NCBI GenBank assembly: GCA_907165065.1
Contig: OU015541.1
Location: 496,001 to 560,000, forward strand
DNA from: Caprimulgus europaeus
Taxonomy: Eukaryota; Chordata; Aves; Caprimulgiformes; Caprimulgidae
DNA: 64,000 nucleotides
Direction: 5' to 3'
Shown: positions 1 to 8,531 of the stretch, piece after piece
How the letters are laid out: the number at the start of each line of letters is the position of its first letter
Numbering within the stretch: position 1 is the stretch's first letter
Notes under the pieces: generated by a model
The model's database searches: none
Told to the model about the DNA's origin: nothing
The model's input: the letters and a program-made list of their open reading frames with translations, nothing else
Made by a program: the position numbers and the translations under genes

Positions 1-665
1 GGGAACTCTCGCTCTGGTCCTGGGGGCTGGGAGCGGGAGTGGGGCAGGTGCGGGAGGGCTGGGGCGCTGGGAGCCTGTGGGGAGCAAGAGGTCCTGGGGC
101 CGCGGGGCAGGAGCAGGAGTGGGGCCCCACTCTGAGCAGGCAGTGGAGGGACGGGGCAGGGCAGGGGCAGGCATGGGACAGGCATGGGGCAGGGGCCCGT
201 GGCCTTCACTGCCCATGGCTCCTTCGGGCTCCTTGCATGGGTAACGTGCCGCTGCCTGGCTGGGAGCGCGTTGGGCAGGAGGAGTTTGGATGATGCTTGT
301 GCAACAGCACACGCTGGCAGCCTCCCTGTCCCCCGGCCATTGTGGAGCAAAGAGCAGCTCCTCTCTGATGGGACACAGACATGACTCGTGCCACGATGGC
401 CCTGCTCTGAGCACGTCTGGGCAAAGGTGGAGAGGCCGGTGTGCCAGGGCAGCCTGGGCTGTGGGGACGCGGGGCAGCCCTGGGAAGGGTCACTGGCTGG
501 GGACCTTGGAGACATGGTGCAGGTGGTTGGTGCTGGCATTTGTCATGTGCAGCCCTTCCAGGTGGCCCCAACATTGGCTCTCAGCAGCAGCTGTGGTGGG
601 CAGGATGCGGCTGGAGCGGGCAGAGCAGCTGCCTCACCAGGAGCGTGGCAGAATGGAGAGGCGGC
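1..665. other. GC-rich intergenic sequence at left edge
   Basis: Very GC-rich sequence, G-rich on the plus strand in its first 180 bases. Long open frames occur on both strands, but they have no signal peptide, splice pattern or family motif, and such frames are expected where stop codons are rare. I see no gene here. It lies just downstream of the WFDC2 poly(A) signal. Confidence 0.5.
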
Positions 666-669
666 CACG

Positions 670-882
670 AGCACGGCAGGGATAGGCTGCTTTATTGGTG
701 AGAGTGTGGGGGGCTGCGGTGCACCCCAAGCAGGGGACCCCGGAGAGGAAACTGAGGCTGAAGGCTCCGAGCAGGGAGTGTGGCCAGGCCGGGGGGGACG
801 GTGCAGGGCCGGGGTCTGGGCATGTGGGACTCGTGTCGAGCAGCAGCTTCCCTGTGGCCGGGCTGGCAGGAGGCGGCTGCGC
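670..882 (-). other. WFDC2: probable WFDC2 3' UTR exon
   Basis: A good acceptor (pyrimidine tract then TTTGCAG, ending at 883) lies about 95 bases beyond the donor that follows the stop codon. An AATAAA signal is about 185 bases further on. The cleavage site near 670 is an estimate. Inferred from splice consensus only. Confidence 0.5.
691..696 (-). terminator. WFDC2: poly(A) signal AATAAA of WFDC2
   Basis: TTTATT on the plus strand, i.e. AATAAA on the minus strand, about 285 bases downstream of the WFDC2 stop codon and in the right orientation. Confidence 0.7.
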
Positions 883-979
883 CTGCAAAGGGAGCAGAGA
901 GATGTGAGCGGGACGGGCACATCGGTGCTGTGCCGTGGGTGCTGCGGGATCCCTGGGGTCAGTGGGCACCCGACTGACC

Positions 980-1131
980 TCAGAGGATGGGTGTCACACA
1001 GGAGACTTTGCCGCAGCCGTTCCTGCAGCACTTCTGGCTCCCGGAGCAGTTGGAGTCCGTCTTGCACTGGTTGGCGCAGACGCCCAGCATGGGGATCCCC
1101 GGGCTGACGGGCGGGCAGGTGCCGGGCTTCT
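980..1131 (-). CDS. WFDC2: WFDC2 exon 3 (WAP domain 2 and stop)
   Basis: The acceptor TTTGCAG ends at 1132. The exon encodes PGTCPP, VCANQC, NCSGSQKCC and GCGKVSCVTPIL, then a TGA stop at 982-980. One base later a GTCAGT donor (from 978) suggests that the 3' UTR continues in another exon. Confidence 0.9.
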
Positions 1132-2606
1132 CTGCAAAGGGAAGGGACACGGCCTGAGACCTGCCAGCCCTGGCACGAGGGACAGGACCAGCCCTGCAGC
1201 TCCCAGAGCCATGGGCATGGCCCTGGTCCCTGGCTGCCATGGAGGAGGGATCTTTGTGCTGGCTGGCAGATCCCCCACCCCTCGGCTCTGCCCATCGGCG
1301 CTCCCGCCAGCCTGACCCAACGGGGACACGTCACAGAGGCCACATGGCACAGTGGTCCCCCTGGTCCCTGTGCTCAGCCTCCTGCTCAGGGCTGCGTGGC
1401 CAGCACGGGACGTGCTGCTGTGGCACACAGCCCCGGTGGCAGCCTCAGTCCCGCTTTCCCCTACAGTCACTGTGGACAGCCCCAGCCATGTGCTCATGGC
1501 ATGTGGGCTCAGCTCAGGCTTCGGCAGGGACACGTGCCTCCCAGAGAGCCCTGCCCCGCCACCCTGCCGCCTCCCACCAGCTCTGCACCACGCTGTCTTC
1601 CGCTGTGGCACAGCCGGGCCAGCTCCATCGTCGCAGGCAGCGATGGAGGTACCAGAGCCTCCAGTTCACATCCTTGTGTTTGCAGCTGGAGATCCCAAAT
1701 CCTGCGCCCATCTACCGGAACTCAGACAGCTGGCTGTGGGGCTGTCTGGCGCAGGATGGGGCTGATGCTGTTGGGAGACTCTTCCCAGGCGCAGGGTCGG
1801 GAGTCAGGACTGCCCATGTCCCAGGACAATGGCTGCCCATGGCGAGGCTGAGTGGGCAGCAAGGGCTGCGAGGGGGAGCGGGCAGCTCCCTGCCCTCTGC
1901 ACCAGCCCCAGCACCGTCTGGGGCATCTGCTCAGCCCCCAGGTCACCGGGAGGAGGACGCGGTGAGCGCGGCCCCACAGGAGCACACCCAGACCCCACCG
2001 TGCTCCCCATGAGCCCCGATAACCGCGCTGCAGCCCAACTCGTAAGAGGCGCCGGGGCCGGTGTCACCGGCCGGGACAGGCTGTCAGCTCACGGTAGCGG
2101 GGCCGGGAGCAGGAGGGAGCGTTACCGTCGGGCTTCTGGCAGGCCTTGCCGCAGGCCGCCGGGCAGCACTTGAGGGTGCTCTCGCAGTCGCCATCGGACT
2201 GGCACCCCACTGTGCAGTTCACCGCTTCCGTTGCCGGGTCCGGGCACACGCCGGCTTTTGCTGGAAGGCAAAGGCGGAGGGCGTGGGCGGGCGCCGGGGC
2301 TGCCGGCCCCGCGGCAGGGTCAGGGCTGCCGTCCCGAGGCGGGAGATGCTGCCGCCAGCCCCGGGGCTGGGTCCAGCAATGCTGCCGATCCCAACCACGC
2401 TGGGCACTGGTTGGCTCTGAGCCCTGGCCCCCATGCTGGCAGGCCCAGGGGCTGGGAGGGATGCTGGCCGCTCGCCCAGGGCATGCTGTGCTGAGCTGTG
2501 CCATGCGCTCATACTCACTGGTGACGTTCTGGGTGGATGCTGGCGGCAGCTCTGCCCAGAGAGCCAGGAGTCCCGCCACGACGAGCAGGCGGTGGGCGGT
2601 GGGCAT
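980..2606 (-). CDS. WFDC2: WFDC2 (HE4), secreted two-WAP-domain protein, three coding exons
   Basis: Joining 2606-2519, 2260-2126 and 1131-980 on the minus strand gives 124 residues, the same length as I recall for human WFDC2. Residues 1-25 or so are a signal peptide (starts MPTAHRLLVV, hydrophobic core, small residues before the cut). An N-glycosylation sequon NVT follows. WAP domain 1 starts KAGVCP and WAP domain 2 starts KPGTCP; each has all eight cysteines of the four-disulfide core, including the CC pair. The C-terminal segment CCRNGCGKVSCVTP is essentially that of mammalian WFDC2, which is the main reason for the name. Introns are phase 1 with GT-AG ends. WFDC2 is an epithelial secreted protein with a proposed protease-inhibitor or innate-defence role; that role is family knowledge and not visible here. 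The orphan signal exon upstream on the same strand could be an alternative start. Confidence 0.9.
2126..2260 (-). CDS. WFDC2: WFDC2 exon 2 (WAP domain 1)
   Basis: The acceptor CTTCCAG ends at 2261 and the donor GTAAC begins at 2125. Phase 1-1 exon of 135 bases. It encodes AGVCPDPATEAVNC and then the remaining cysteines with the KCC and CGKAC motifs. A second sequon NCT lies at the second cysteine. Confidence 0.9.
2519..2606 (-). CDS. WFDC2: WFDC2 exon 1 (signal peptide)
   Basis: Encodes the start methionine (ATG at 2606-2604), the signal peptide and the NVT sequon: 29 codons plus one base. The donor is GTGAGT at 2518-2513, phase 1. The start is chosen because it gives a complete signal peptide and lies about 45 bases below a TATA-like sequence. 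Confidence 0.88.
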
Positions 2607-2619
2607 GGTGTGGGAGCCG

Positions 2620-2670
2620 GCGCTGTGCCTGCGGGGCCGCCTGGCCGGCCTTTAAGCTCCTCTCCAGGTG
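2620..2670 (-). promoter_or_regulatory. WFDC2: WFDC2 core promoter, TATA-like
   Basis: GCTTAAAGG on the minus strand (TTTAAG at 2651-2656 on the plus strand) lies about 45 bases upstream of the start codon in GC-rich sequence. This suggests a short 5' UTR with a transcription start near 2625. The TATA match is weak. Confidence 0.4.
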
Positions 2671-5600
2671 GGGCGGCGGGCGGAGGGCTTGGCCTTCCGG
2701 GTGGCTCCCAAGGGCCGGGCAGGGCCAGGCTCCCCCTTCGCGCTTGCACAACCTGAGTATCAGGTATCTGCCGCTGCTGGCGGCCGACCAGGAAGGGGGA
2801 GCCTCGAGGAGACCGGCTGGCCATGCCGAAAACTTGCCCGGCCGGAACAGCAGCCACCTGCCACCGGCCGCGTCCCCCGCGCCGCACACCCGACCCCAGC
2901 CAGCCCAGCCGCCGAGCAGCCGGGGTGCGGGGCTGTCGTGGCTCAGCTGCCGGAGCCCGCGGGGGTACAGCTGGTACCAGGGAGTGTACACAGGGGACAG
3001 GGAACGATCCGTCCCTGCCACCGCCCCGGCTGCGGTCATGAGCTCGAGAGGAGCCCCCGGCCTCGGCAGCTGATGCCCAGGTGCTGGGATGAGCTGGTGG
3101 GGTGGGCAGGGGCTGTGGCTGCCGCTCGCCCAGCTCCTGCTCCAGCCACTTGTTCCCCTCCAGCTTTCGTTCCGTGACTGAAGGGCTCTCCAGGCTGCCT
3201 GTGCCTCTGTGCAGGCGCCTGCCCGGGGCTCTCCTGTGCCTCCCTGGCAGCTGCCAGACCTCCTGCTGCCCAGCCACAGCCTCGTACCATGGCCCCTGCC
3301 ATCCTCACAGCCTCCAACAGCCCCAGGGATGCCACCCAGACCATCCGGCAGTGCCGGTTGGGCGAGTGGCTGGCAGGGAACAAGCTGCCGGCGTGCTCTG
3401 GCTGAGTGCCCGGTGCTCCGGGTAGTGGCGGTGCTGGGGGCTGTACGACCCCAGACCCCCCCAGCCTGGCAGCTGTCCAGCGCGGCCACTGCCTTCCAGA
3501 GGGCAAAGATGCTTTGTGGCACCCGGCAGCGTCGAGCTGGGGTTTGTTTGGGTAGGCCCAGCCTGCCAAGCAGCCCAGACCGCCCGGCGTAGCTGCCCTG
3601 CCCTCATCAGTGTTTGCCGCTCCGGCAGTTCCCATCTCCTCTGCAGTCGCTTTCAGCGGTGGCTTTAATTCCTCCAGGGCTGCTGGTGGAAGGGGAGCAG
3701 CCCAGCACTGCACCGAGCAGCTCCGAGCACCCCGACCCCTTTGCTCACAGCTCCCCATTTCAGCTCAGCTCCTTGGCTCGTTTGGCTGCTGTCCTGACAT
3801 GGGTCCCTCCACGCAGTGCTGTTGCTGCCTGGCCGGGGGCACAGGCAGCACCCTCTGCTGGGAGGCAATGCAAGAGCATCCCGGCTCCCTGGTCCCTGTC
3901 CTGGCCACAGTCGCAGGCTGAGCCTCTCCTGCGCGAGGAGGAGGGCGAGACCTGCTGCAATTCCAATGACGTGCCCTGGTCGCCGGCAGAGGCTGCTGGG
4001 GCAGCCCCAGCTCTGGGCTGGAGCATCCCACGGACCCGTGGGGTGAGTGGGGACACGGTCCCTGCCCCGAGTCACGAGCCAGTGTCCGCTCTGCCGGGGT
4101 CTGTCTCCAGGTAATTTAACCCCAAAGTCAACAACGCGGCACAGAGCAGAGTGGCAGTAAATCAGTAACTGTTTGCCTTTGCCTGCGGTCCCCTCCCTGC
4201 GCGGATGTTTATGCAGGAACAGGAGCCGGCGCATATGGCCCAGCCGCCTGCCCAGCAGCCGCTCCGCGCTTCACCGCGATCGCCAGCGGGAGCTGAGGCG
4301 GGGGGACAGGGACAGGACTGGGCGCTGGGGGAGCGGCGGGGCAGCCCTTGTCCCTGCGCCCCTCGGGCTAGGGTGCTCGGCGGTGCCGGGGAGCTGCCGG
4401 GAGGCTGCCAGGACCTGGCCACACTCAGGCTGGCCGGGATGCTCCCACTCTGCCCGTGCGGCTGGGGACAGCACTTTGGGGAACTGGGCTGGTGTTTCGA
4501 GCCTGGGGCCGATGCCAGGACTTCCTGAATAAAGGCGGCTGTGTTGCAGCTCGGTGGCCCCTGTGCCAGGGCTGGGGCACGGTGCTCCGGCAGCTGGGGC
4601 AGGATGGGGGTGGTAATGTGGCGCAAGCGTGAGCGTCGGCTGGGCGGTGTGAGTGTTCCCTCCAGGATGGACCCGTGCCATCCCAGCCTGTGCTGCACAG
4701 GGACAGAGCCCACCTGGACCCAGCAGCAGTTTCCCTGGAGCAGCACCAGTCCAGCGCTGCCCACCCAGCGGCACCATCCCTGCTGCCAGGGCAGGGGCTG
4801 CCCTGGTGTCCCACTGTGACTGAGCCGGCACTGCCATCGGCACTTGCCTTTGAGGGTTACTGCCCTGTGGTTGCTCTGCCCCAGTGTGTGGGATGTCCTT
4901 GGTGCTGGCGAGGAGCTGGGAGGCTGCGAGTGTGGATGCCAGCAGCTGGGCTGCACTGGAGCAGTTGGACGGGAGCAGATGGGATCCCAGAAATGGGCCT
5001 GTGGCAGGAGGGGAGGGAGAAGCCGTGGAGGAAGGCGAGAGCTGCGGGGAGCAGTGTGGGCATCGGTGGGTTTGCCCAAGGTTGTGCCTTGGCCTCAGCG
5101 TGCCTGGCTGGCTGCCTTGCGGCTGATCCAGCTGGAGCTGCCCCCAGCCAGCCAGAGCAGCTGGAGGGGGACTGAACGTGCTGGCAGCAGGGCCAGTGGC
5201 TCCAGCCCACGCAGTCGGCATCACTTTCCAGGAGACAGAAATGCTTTGGCTCCTGTCCCCAACGCCTGGCATTGAGGATGCTGCCATCCCTGCCCTGGCT
5301 CTGCCAGGCGGCTCCTCAACAGAGGCTGGGGGTGGCTGTGGGGAGTGCGGGGTCTGCCGGCACGGACACCAGCAGCCATCCCAGTGCCAAGGCATGTCCT
5401 GGAGGAGGACCCTGGCTGAGGACACGGGATCAGCAGCCCTGAGCCCGACCCCAAAGGCTCTTCCCTGCAGAATCCCAGGGTGGCAGTGCCCGCCACCGCT
5501 GAGCCCAGTGACACTGGCTGCGCTCAAGCCCCACGGGTGACTGTGGCTCCTTCATGGCAGCAGGGAAGGTGCCGGAGTCACGTCTCTCTGTGGTCAATGA

Positions 5601-6111
5601 TTAAAAGCAGAGCATTGCTGGGCCAGGCAAGGTGCCCCTGGGTGGGGAGCTGGCCCCGCTGCCGGCATGGAGTGGGGAAAGCAGGGGCCAGCAATAGGGA
5701 GGGGCACCCCTTCCTGGGGGAGACGTCGGGTCCCAGCAATTGGCGGCTCAGGGTCCCACGCTGGGTGCATGGGCTGGCGCACGGGGAATTATTTGACCCC
5801 TTCGGGGCCCAGTCGTGCACCTGGCTGGCAGCCAAAGGCCAGTGCACCCCGTGGGCAGGAGGGCTCCCGCCACACTGCCACGTCCTGCTGCTGCCACCAA
5901 GCCCCCCGCGCTGCCCGCGCCGCCCGCACAGCGCAGACCTGGGCGTTCTCTCTCTGCACTGCAGAGCCGGAGCCTCGTGGCTTGGTGGTGCTTGGTGGAA
6001 GCTCCCAGCTCTGCGCTGGTGTGATCGGTCGGTCCTACCTGCTCGTCCAGCGCGGGACCCCCACCCCAAGAGCTGGTGGGATGTGGCACCTTGTGCCCCC
6101 CAAGCACTCAC
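2671..6111. other. intergenic or long-intron sequence between WFDC2 and orphan signal exon
   Basis: GC-rich, with many long but unconvincing open frames. I searched both strands for a further WAP exon (the KCC and C-x3-C pattern) and found none. Plus-strand AATAAA near 4528 and ATTAAA near 5600 are not attached to any coding sequence I can recognise. If the exon at 6112-6196 is an alternative first exon of WFDC2, this stretch is its first intron. Confidence 0.4.
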
Positions 6112-6196
6112 CTATGCCCACGGCCGCTGCGGTGGCTGGCTGCAGCTGGGCACACAGGGCGAGGATGACCACGAGCAAAATGCCGGAGGTCTTCAT
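6112..6196 (-). CDS. first coding exon of a small secreted protein (signal peptide only); rest of gene not placed
   Basis: ATG at 6196-6194 opens a frame starting MKTSGILLVVILALCAQLQ with a hydrophobic core and small residues (PATAAA) before the likely signal-peptidase site: 28 codons plus one base. It is followed by a strong donor GTGAGT from 6111, phase 1. A real TATA box lies about 46 bases upstream. The architecture matches exon 1 of both WAP genes in this window (short signal exon, phase-1 donor). It could splice in frame to WFDC2 exon 2 at 2260, giving GIAKAGVCP, a typical WAP-domain start. It could equally be a separate gene. One possible second exon (acceptor at 5959-5960, open to 5789) encodes only three cysteines and matches nothing I know. 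I do not assign a function beyond secretion. Confidence 0.5.
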
Positions 6197-6241
6197 GGTG
6201 CTCCCCGTGGGTGCTGGATGGCCGGTGCGGGTGGACGGAGG

Positions 6242-6247
6242 TTTATA
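6242..6247 (-). promoter_or_regulatory. TATA box of orphan signal-peptide exon
   Basis: TATAAA on the minus strand (TTTATA at 6242-6247 on the plus strand), 46 bases upstream of the start codon in otherwise GC-rich sequence. It predicts a transcription start near 6215 and a very short 5' UTR. Confidence 0.55.
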
Positions 6248-6259
6248 TTCGCGCGGGGC

Positions 6260-8262
6260 CGGGGAGGGGCCACCGCACACATAATCCTTGGGTGCCGAAA
6301 CTCTCGCTGGGTTTCACAGTTGTGCCTGAGGCAGCGACAGCCCCACGACATGTTATTGCCTGAGAAATCATTTACCACGGCCCTGTCCCAGCCCCAGCAG
6401 CCAGGCTGCACCCAGGGTGGGGATGTCAGCACCCAACAGCACCGTCCCGGGGGAAAGGGAGATACAGCCACCAGCCAGGGCCATGCCTGTGGCCACAGGG
6501 AGCCCAGAGGAAGGGTCTGGAGCTCTCCAGCTTGGGAAAGAGGGGACAGGGGGAAGGCTGGTACATCCAGAGCAGCCCAGAGGGTCTGGACGGGACTTTC
6601 TTCCTGCAGCTGCAGGGGCTGGGGATCCTGGGGGAACCCCGCAGGTGAGAGACAGAGGGTGGGTGTCTCTTCACCGAGCTGTGGGACTCAGCACGGCAGA
6701 TGTCAAGCGCTGCCCAGGTGTGACAAGTGATTAGATGAGTTTATGGGACAGGAGCCCAGGAGGACTGAGCAGGAGGATGCTCCCTTGGGCTGGTGGCTGT
6801 CCTGGCAGCGCAGCACGGGCTGTTCTGGGATGGAGAAGATGGGGGTCTCTCCCCGGTCATGCCGGCCCCAGAGACCTGGCACCTGCCTGCCCCAGTCCTG
6901 GCCTGGTGCCTGCATCCTGCTGTGTCTGCCCATGGAGCTGCGGGTGACAGCCAGCCGGGTCCCCGCGGGTGAGCGTGGCCTCAGGGGGAGCAGGGCGTGG
7001 GAAGCCTGTGCGACGTGCCAGGATGGGCGCACCCACTGCCCCGCGCCGCGCACCCAGCACCATTCCTCTGTGGGGACAGGCGGGCGGCTGGGTGCCGTCA
7101 CGTCGGCCGGCTGCAGACATGTCCTGGCAGACGGGTGCTGCGGTGGGGTCAGCAGCGGGGCTGCCTTGCACCTCGCCACACACCAGGACTGGGGGAGGGG
7201 GCTCTCAGTGCGGTGAGGAAGCCCAAGGTTAACAGTGAGGGGAGGTCAGAGAAAGCCCGGTGCAGCCAGGCGTGCATGGGGTGACCGTGCCGAGGGTGAG
7301 GTGGGCTCCATGCCTGTGGGGAGCCTGCGGTGCTGCCGGGCCCTGGTCCCACTGCTCCTCGCTGCCCATCCCAGGCAGTGCGGGGGCACAGATGGGCTGT
7401 GTGTGTCCCTGCCGGGGGTCTGCACTGCGGCACCGCTCCCTGCTGAATTGCGGCTGTGCCGGCACAGCTCGCCGTGCCCTGCCAGACAGCAAAGGGCACA
7501 GGCAGGAGCTGCTGGCAGGTCGGGCAGAGGCAGCCCAGCTTGGTGGGCACAGCGGGGCTGGCAGGGCTGCAGCGAGGCACAGGGGCAGCCGTGACCACGC
7601 TGGGCGAAGAGGGGCAGGACCTGGGTATCAAGGGGCTGGTGAAGGGGCTCGTCCTCTGTTGGAGCTGGAGACAGGAGAAAGGCCTTGGCTGGGGTCCCGG
7701 TGCGTGAGGGGACACTCCCTGCCTGGGGGTTTGTCACAAGGCCAGCCTGGCTGGAAGCAGCCGTCTTTGTGCTGCTGACGTGACCTCTGTGGTCTCGTAC
7801 GGGGTTTTACAGCTCAATGATCATATTTCCCTGCATGGAAATTCCTGTTTGTGTCATCCCGGCTCTAAGTGGCCAAATGTACTCGTTGCTGCAGAAACTC
7901 TGGGTCTGAAACAAAGGGACCTGTTAGTAAGAAACCCGGGGGCTGTGCAAGTCCTGCTCCATTGGCACAGGGTCCCTCCGAGTGACACCTTTGCCCTGAC
8001 GTGGCAGGTGCTGCCGTGGTGGTGATGCCAGGAGTCACCAGCCTCCCCCTGCTCCTTCGGCTGCTGCTGGCAGCTCCTCGCTCAGCAGAGCTTCGGCCTC
8101 GTGCCCTTCCTCCCCCGCACCATGTGCCCTGCACGTGTCACGCGTGTAGCTGTGTGCCGGTAACGATGGGGGTGAGTCCCGCCAGCACACACGGTGTGAA
8201 GCCTGGCAAGTCCTCCTGCCGCCTTATACCGGCAATGGTGGGGAACGGTCCCCTGGCCTGTG
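6260..8262. other. intergenic sequence between divergent secreted-protein genes
   Basis: Separates the minus-strand orphan exon from the plus-strand three-WAP gene. Mostly GC-rich. A short AT-richer patch lies at about 7780-7930. No WAP exon or other recognisable coding motif was found on either strand. Confidence 0.4.
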
Positions 8263-8326
8263 CAGCCCCTCCCCACCTGCAGCCCCTCCCTACAGCCCCT
8301 CCCTGCAGCCCCCTCCCCACCTGCAG
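8263..8326 (+). repeat. short C-rich tandem repeat (CAGCCCCTCCC)
   Basis: Four copies of CAGCCCCTCCC or close variants start at 8263, 8280, 8293 and 8306, spaced 13-17 bases apart. They lie about 140-200 bases upstream of the three-WAP gene start. CCCCTCCC words are possible Sp/KLF or MAZ sites. Confidence 0.6.
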
Positions 8327-8366
8327 CGTCCCGGGGGCTGCCGGCAGAGGAGGCTGTTGCTCCGCC

Positions 8367-8397
8367 GGAGCGGAGCCAGAGCCGGAGCCGGAGCCGG
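8367..8397 (+). repeat. GGAGCC hexamer repeat
   Basis: About five tandem GGAGCC-type hexamers with small variations, just upstream of the three-WAP gene promoter. Simple low-copy repeat. Confidence 0.55.
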
Positions 8398-8409
8398 GGG
8401 CCGGGCCGG

Positions 8410-8461
8410 GGCTCCCGGGCTCTACTTAAGCAGCCGCGGGGGCGGGGATGGGGGTAGCGCC
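8410..8461 (+). promoter_or_regulatory. core promoter of three-WAP gene, TATA-like
   Basis: TACTTAAG at 8423-8430 lies about 35 bases upstream of the start codon in GC-rich sequence, resembling the degenerate TATA of WFDC2. The implied 5' UTR is very short. Weak match, inferred by position. Confidence 0.35.
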
Positions 8462-8531
8462 ATGAAGCCGGGGCTGCTCTTGCTGCTGGTCTTTGTCACC
8501 CCGGGGCTGGGCTCGGACCGCCGCCTGCCAG
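8462..8531 (+). CDS. three-WAP gene exon 1 (signal peptide)
   Basis: Start ATG at 8462, 23 codons plus one base. Leucine-rich signal peptide core. Donor GTGAGC at 8532, phase 1. Confidence 0.85.

Noticed and set aside
388-1107. Long plus-strand open frame over the WFDC2 3' part
   Set aside because: GC-rich stop-poor sequence; no start context, splice sites or family motif; overlaps a confident gene on the other strand.
2219-3277. 352-codon minus-strand frame upstream of WFDC2
   Set aside because: Overlaps WFDC2 exon 1 and promoter in another frame, composition is low-complexity P/G/R/A, and similar frames occur on both strands.
4271-5527. 418-codon minus-strand frame
   Set aside because: Proline/serine/glycine-rich translation with no domain; best explained by GC-rich chance opening.
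4528-5605. Plus-strand poly(A)-like signals near 4528 and 5597
   Set aside because: No plus-strand coding exons found upstream that would use them.
5789-5958. Possible second exon for the orphan signal-peptide gene (minus strand)
   Set aside because: Acceptor and phase fit, but the 57-residue product has only three cysteines, tryptophan/arginine-rich filler and no known family; too weak to call.
5480-6730. 416-codon plus-strand frame
   Set aside because: Runs antisense across the signal-peptide exon and its TATA box; no recognisable protein features.
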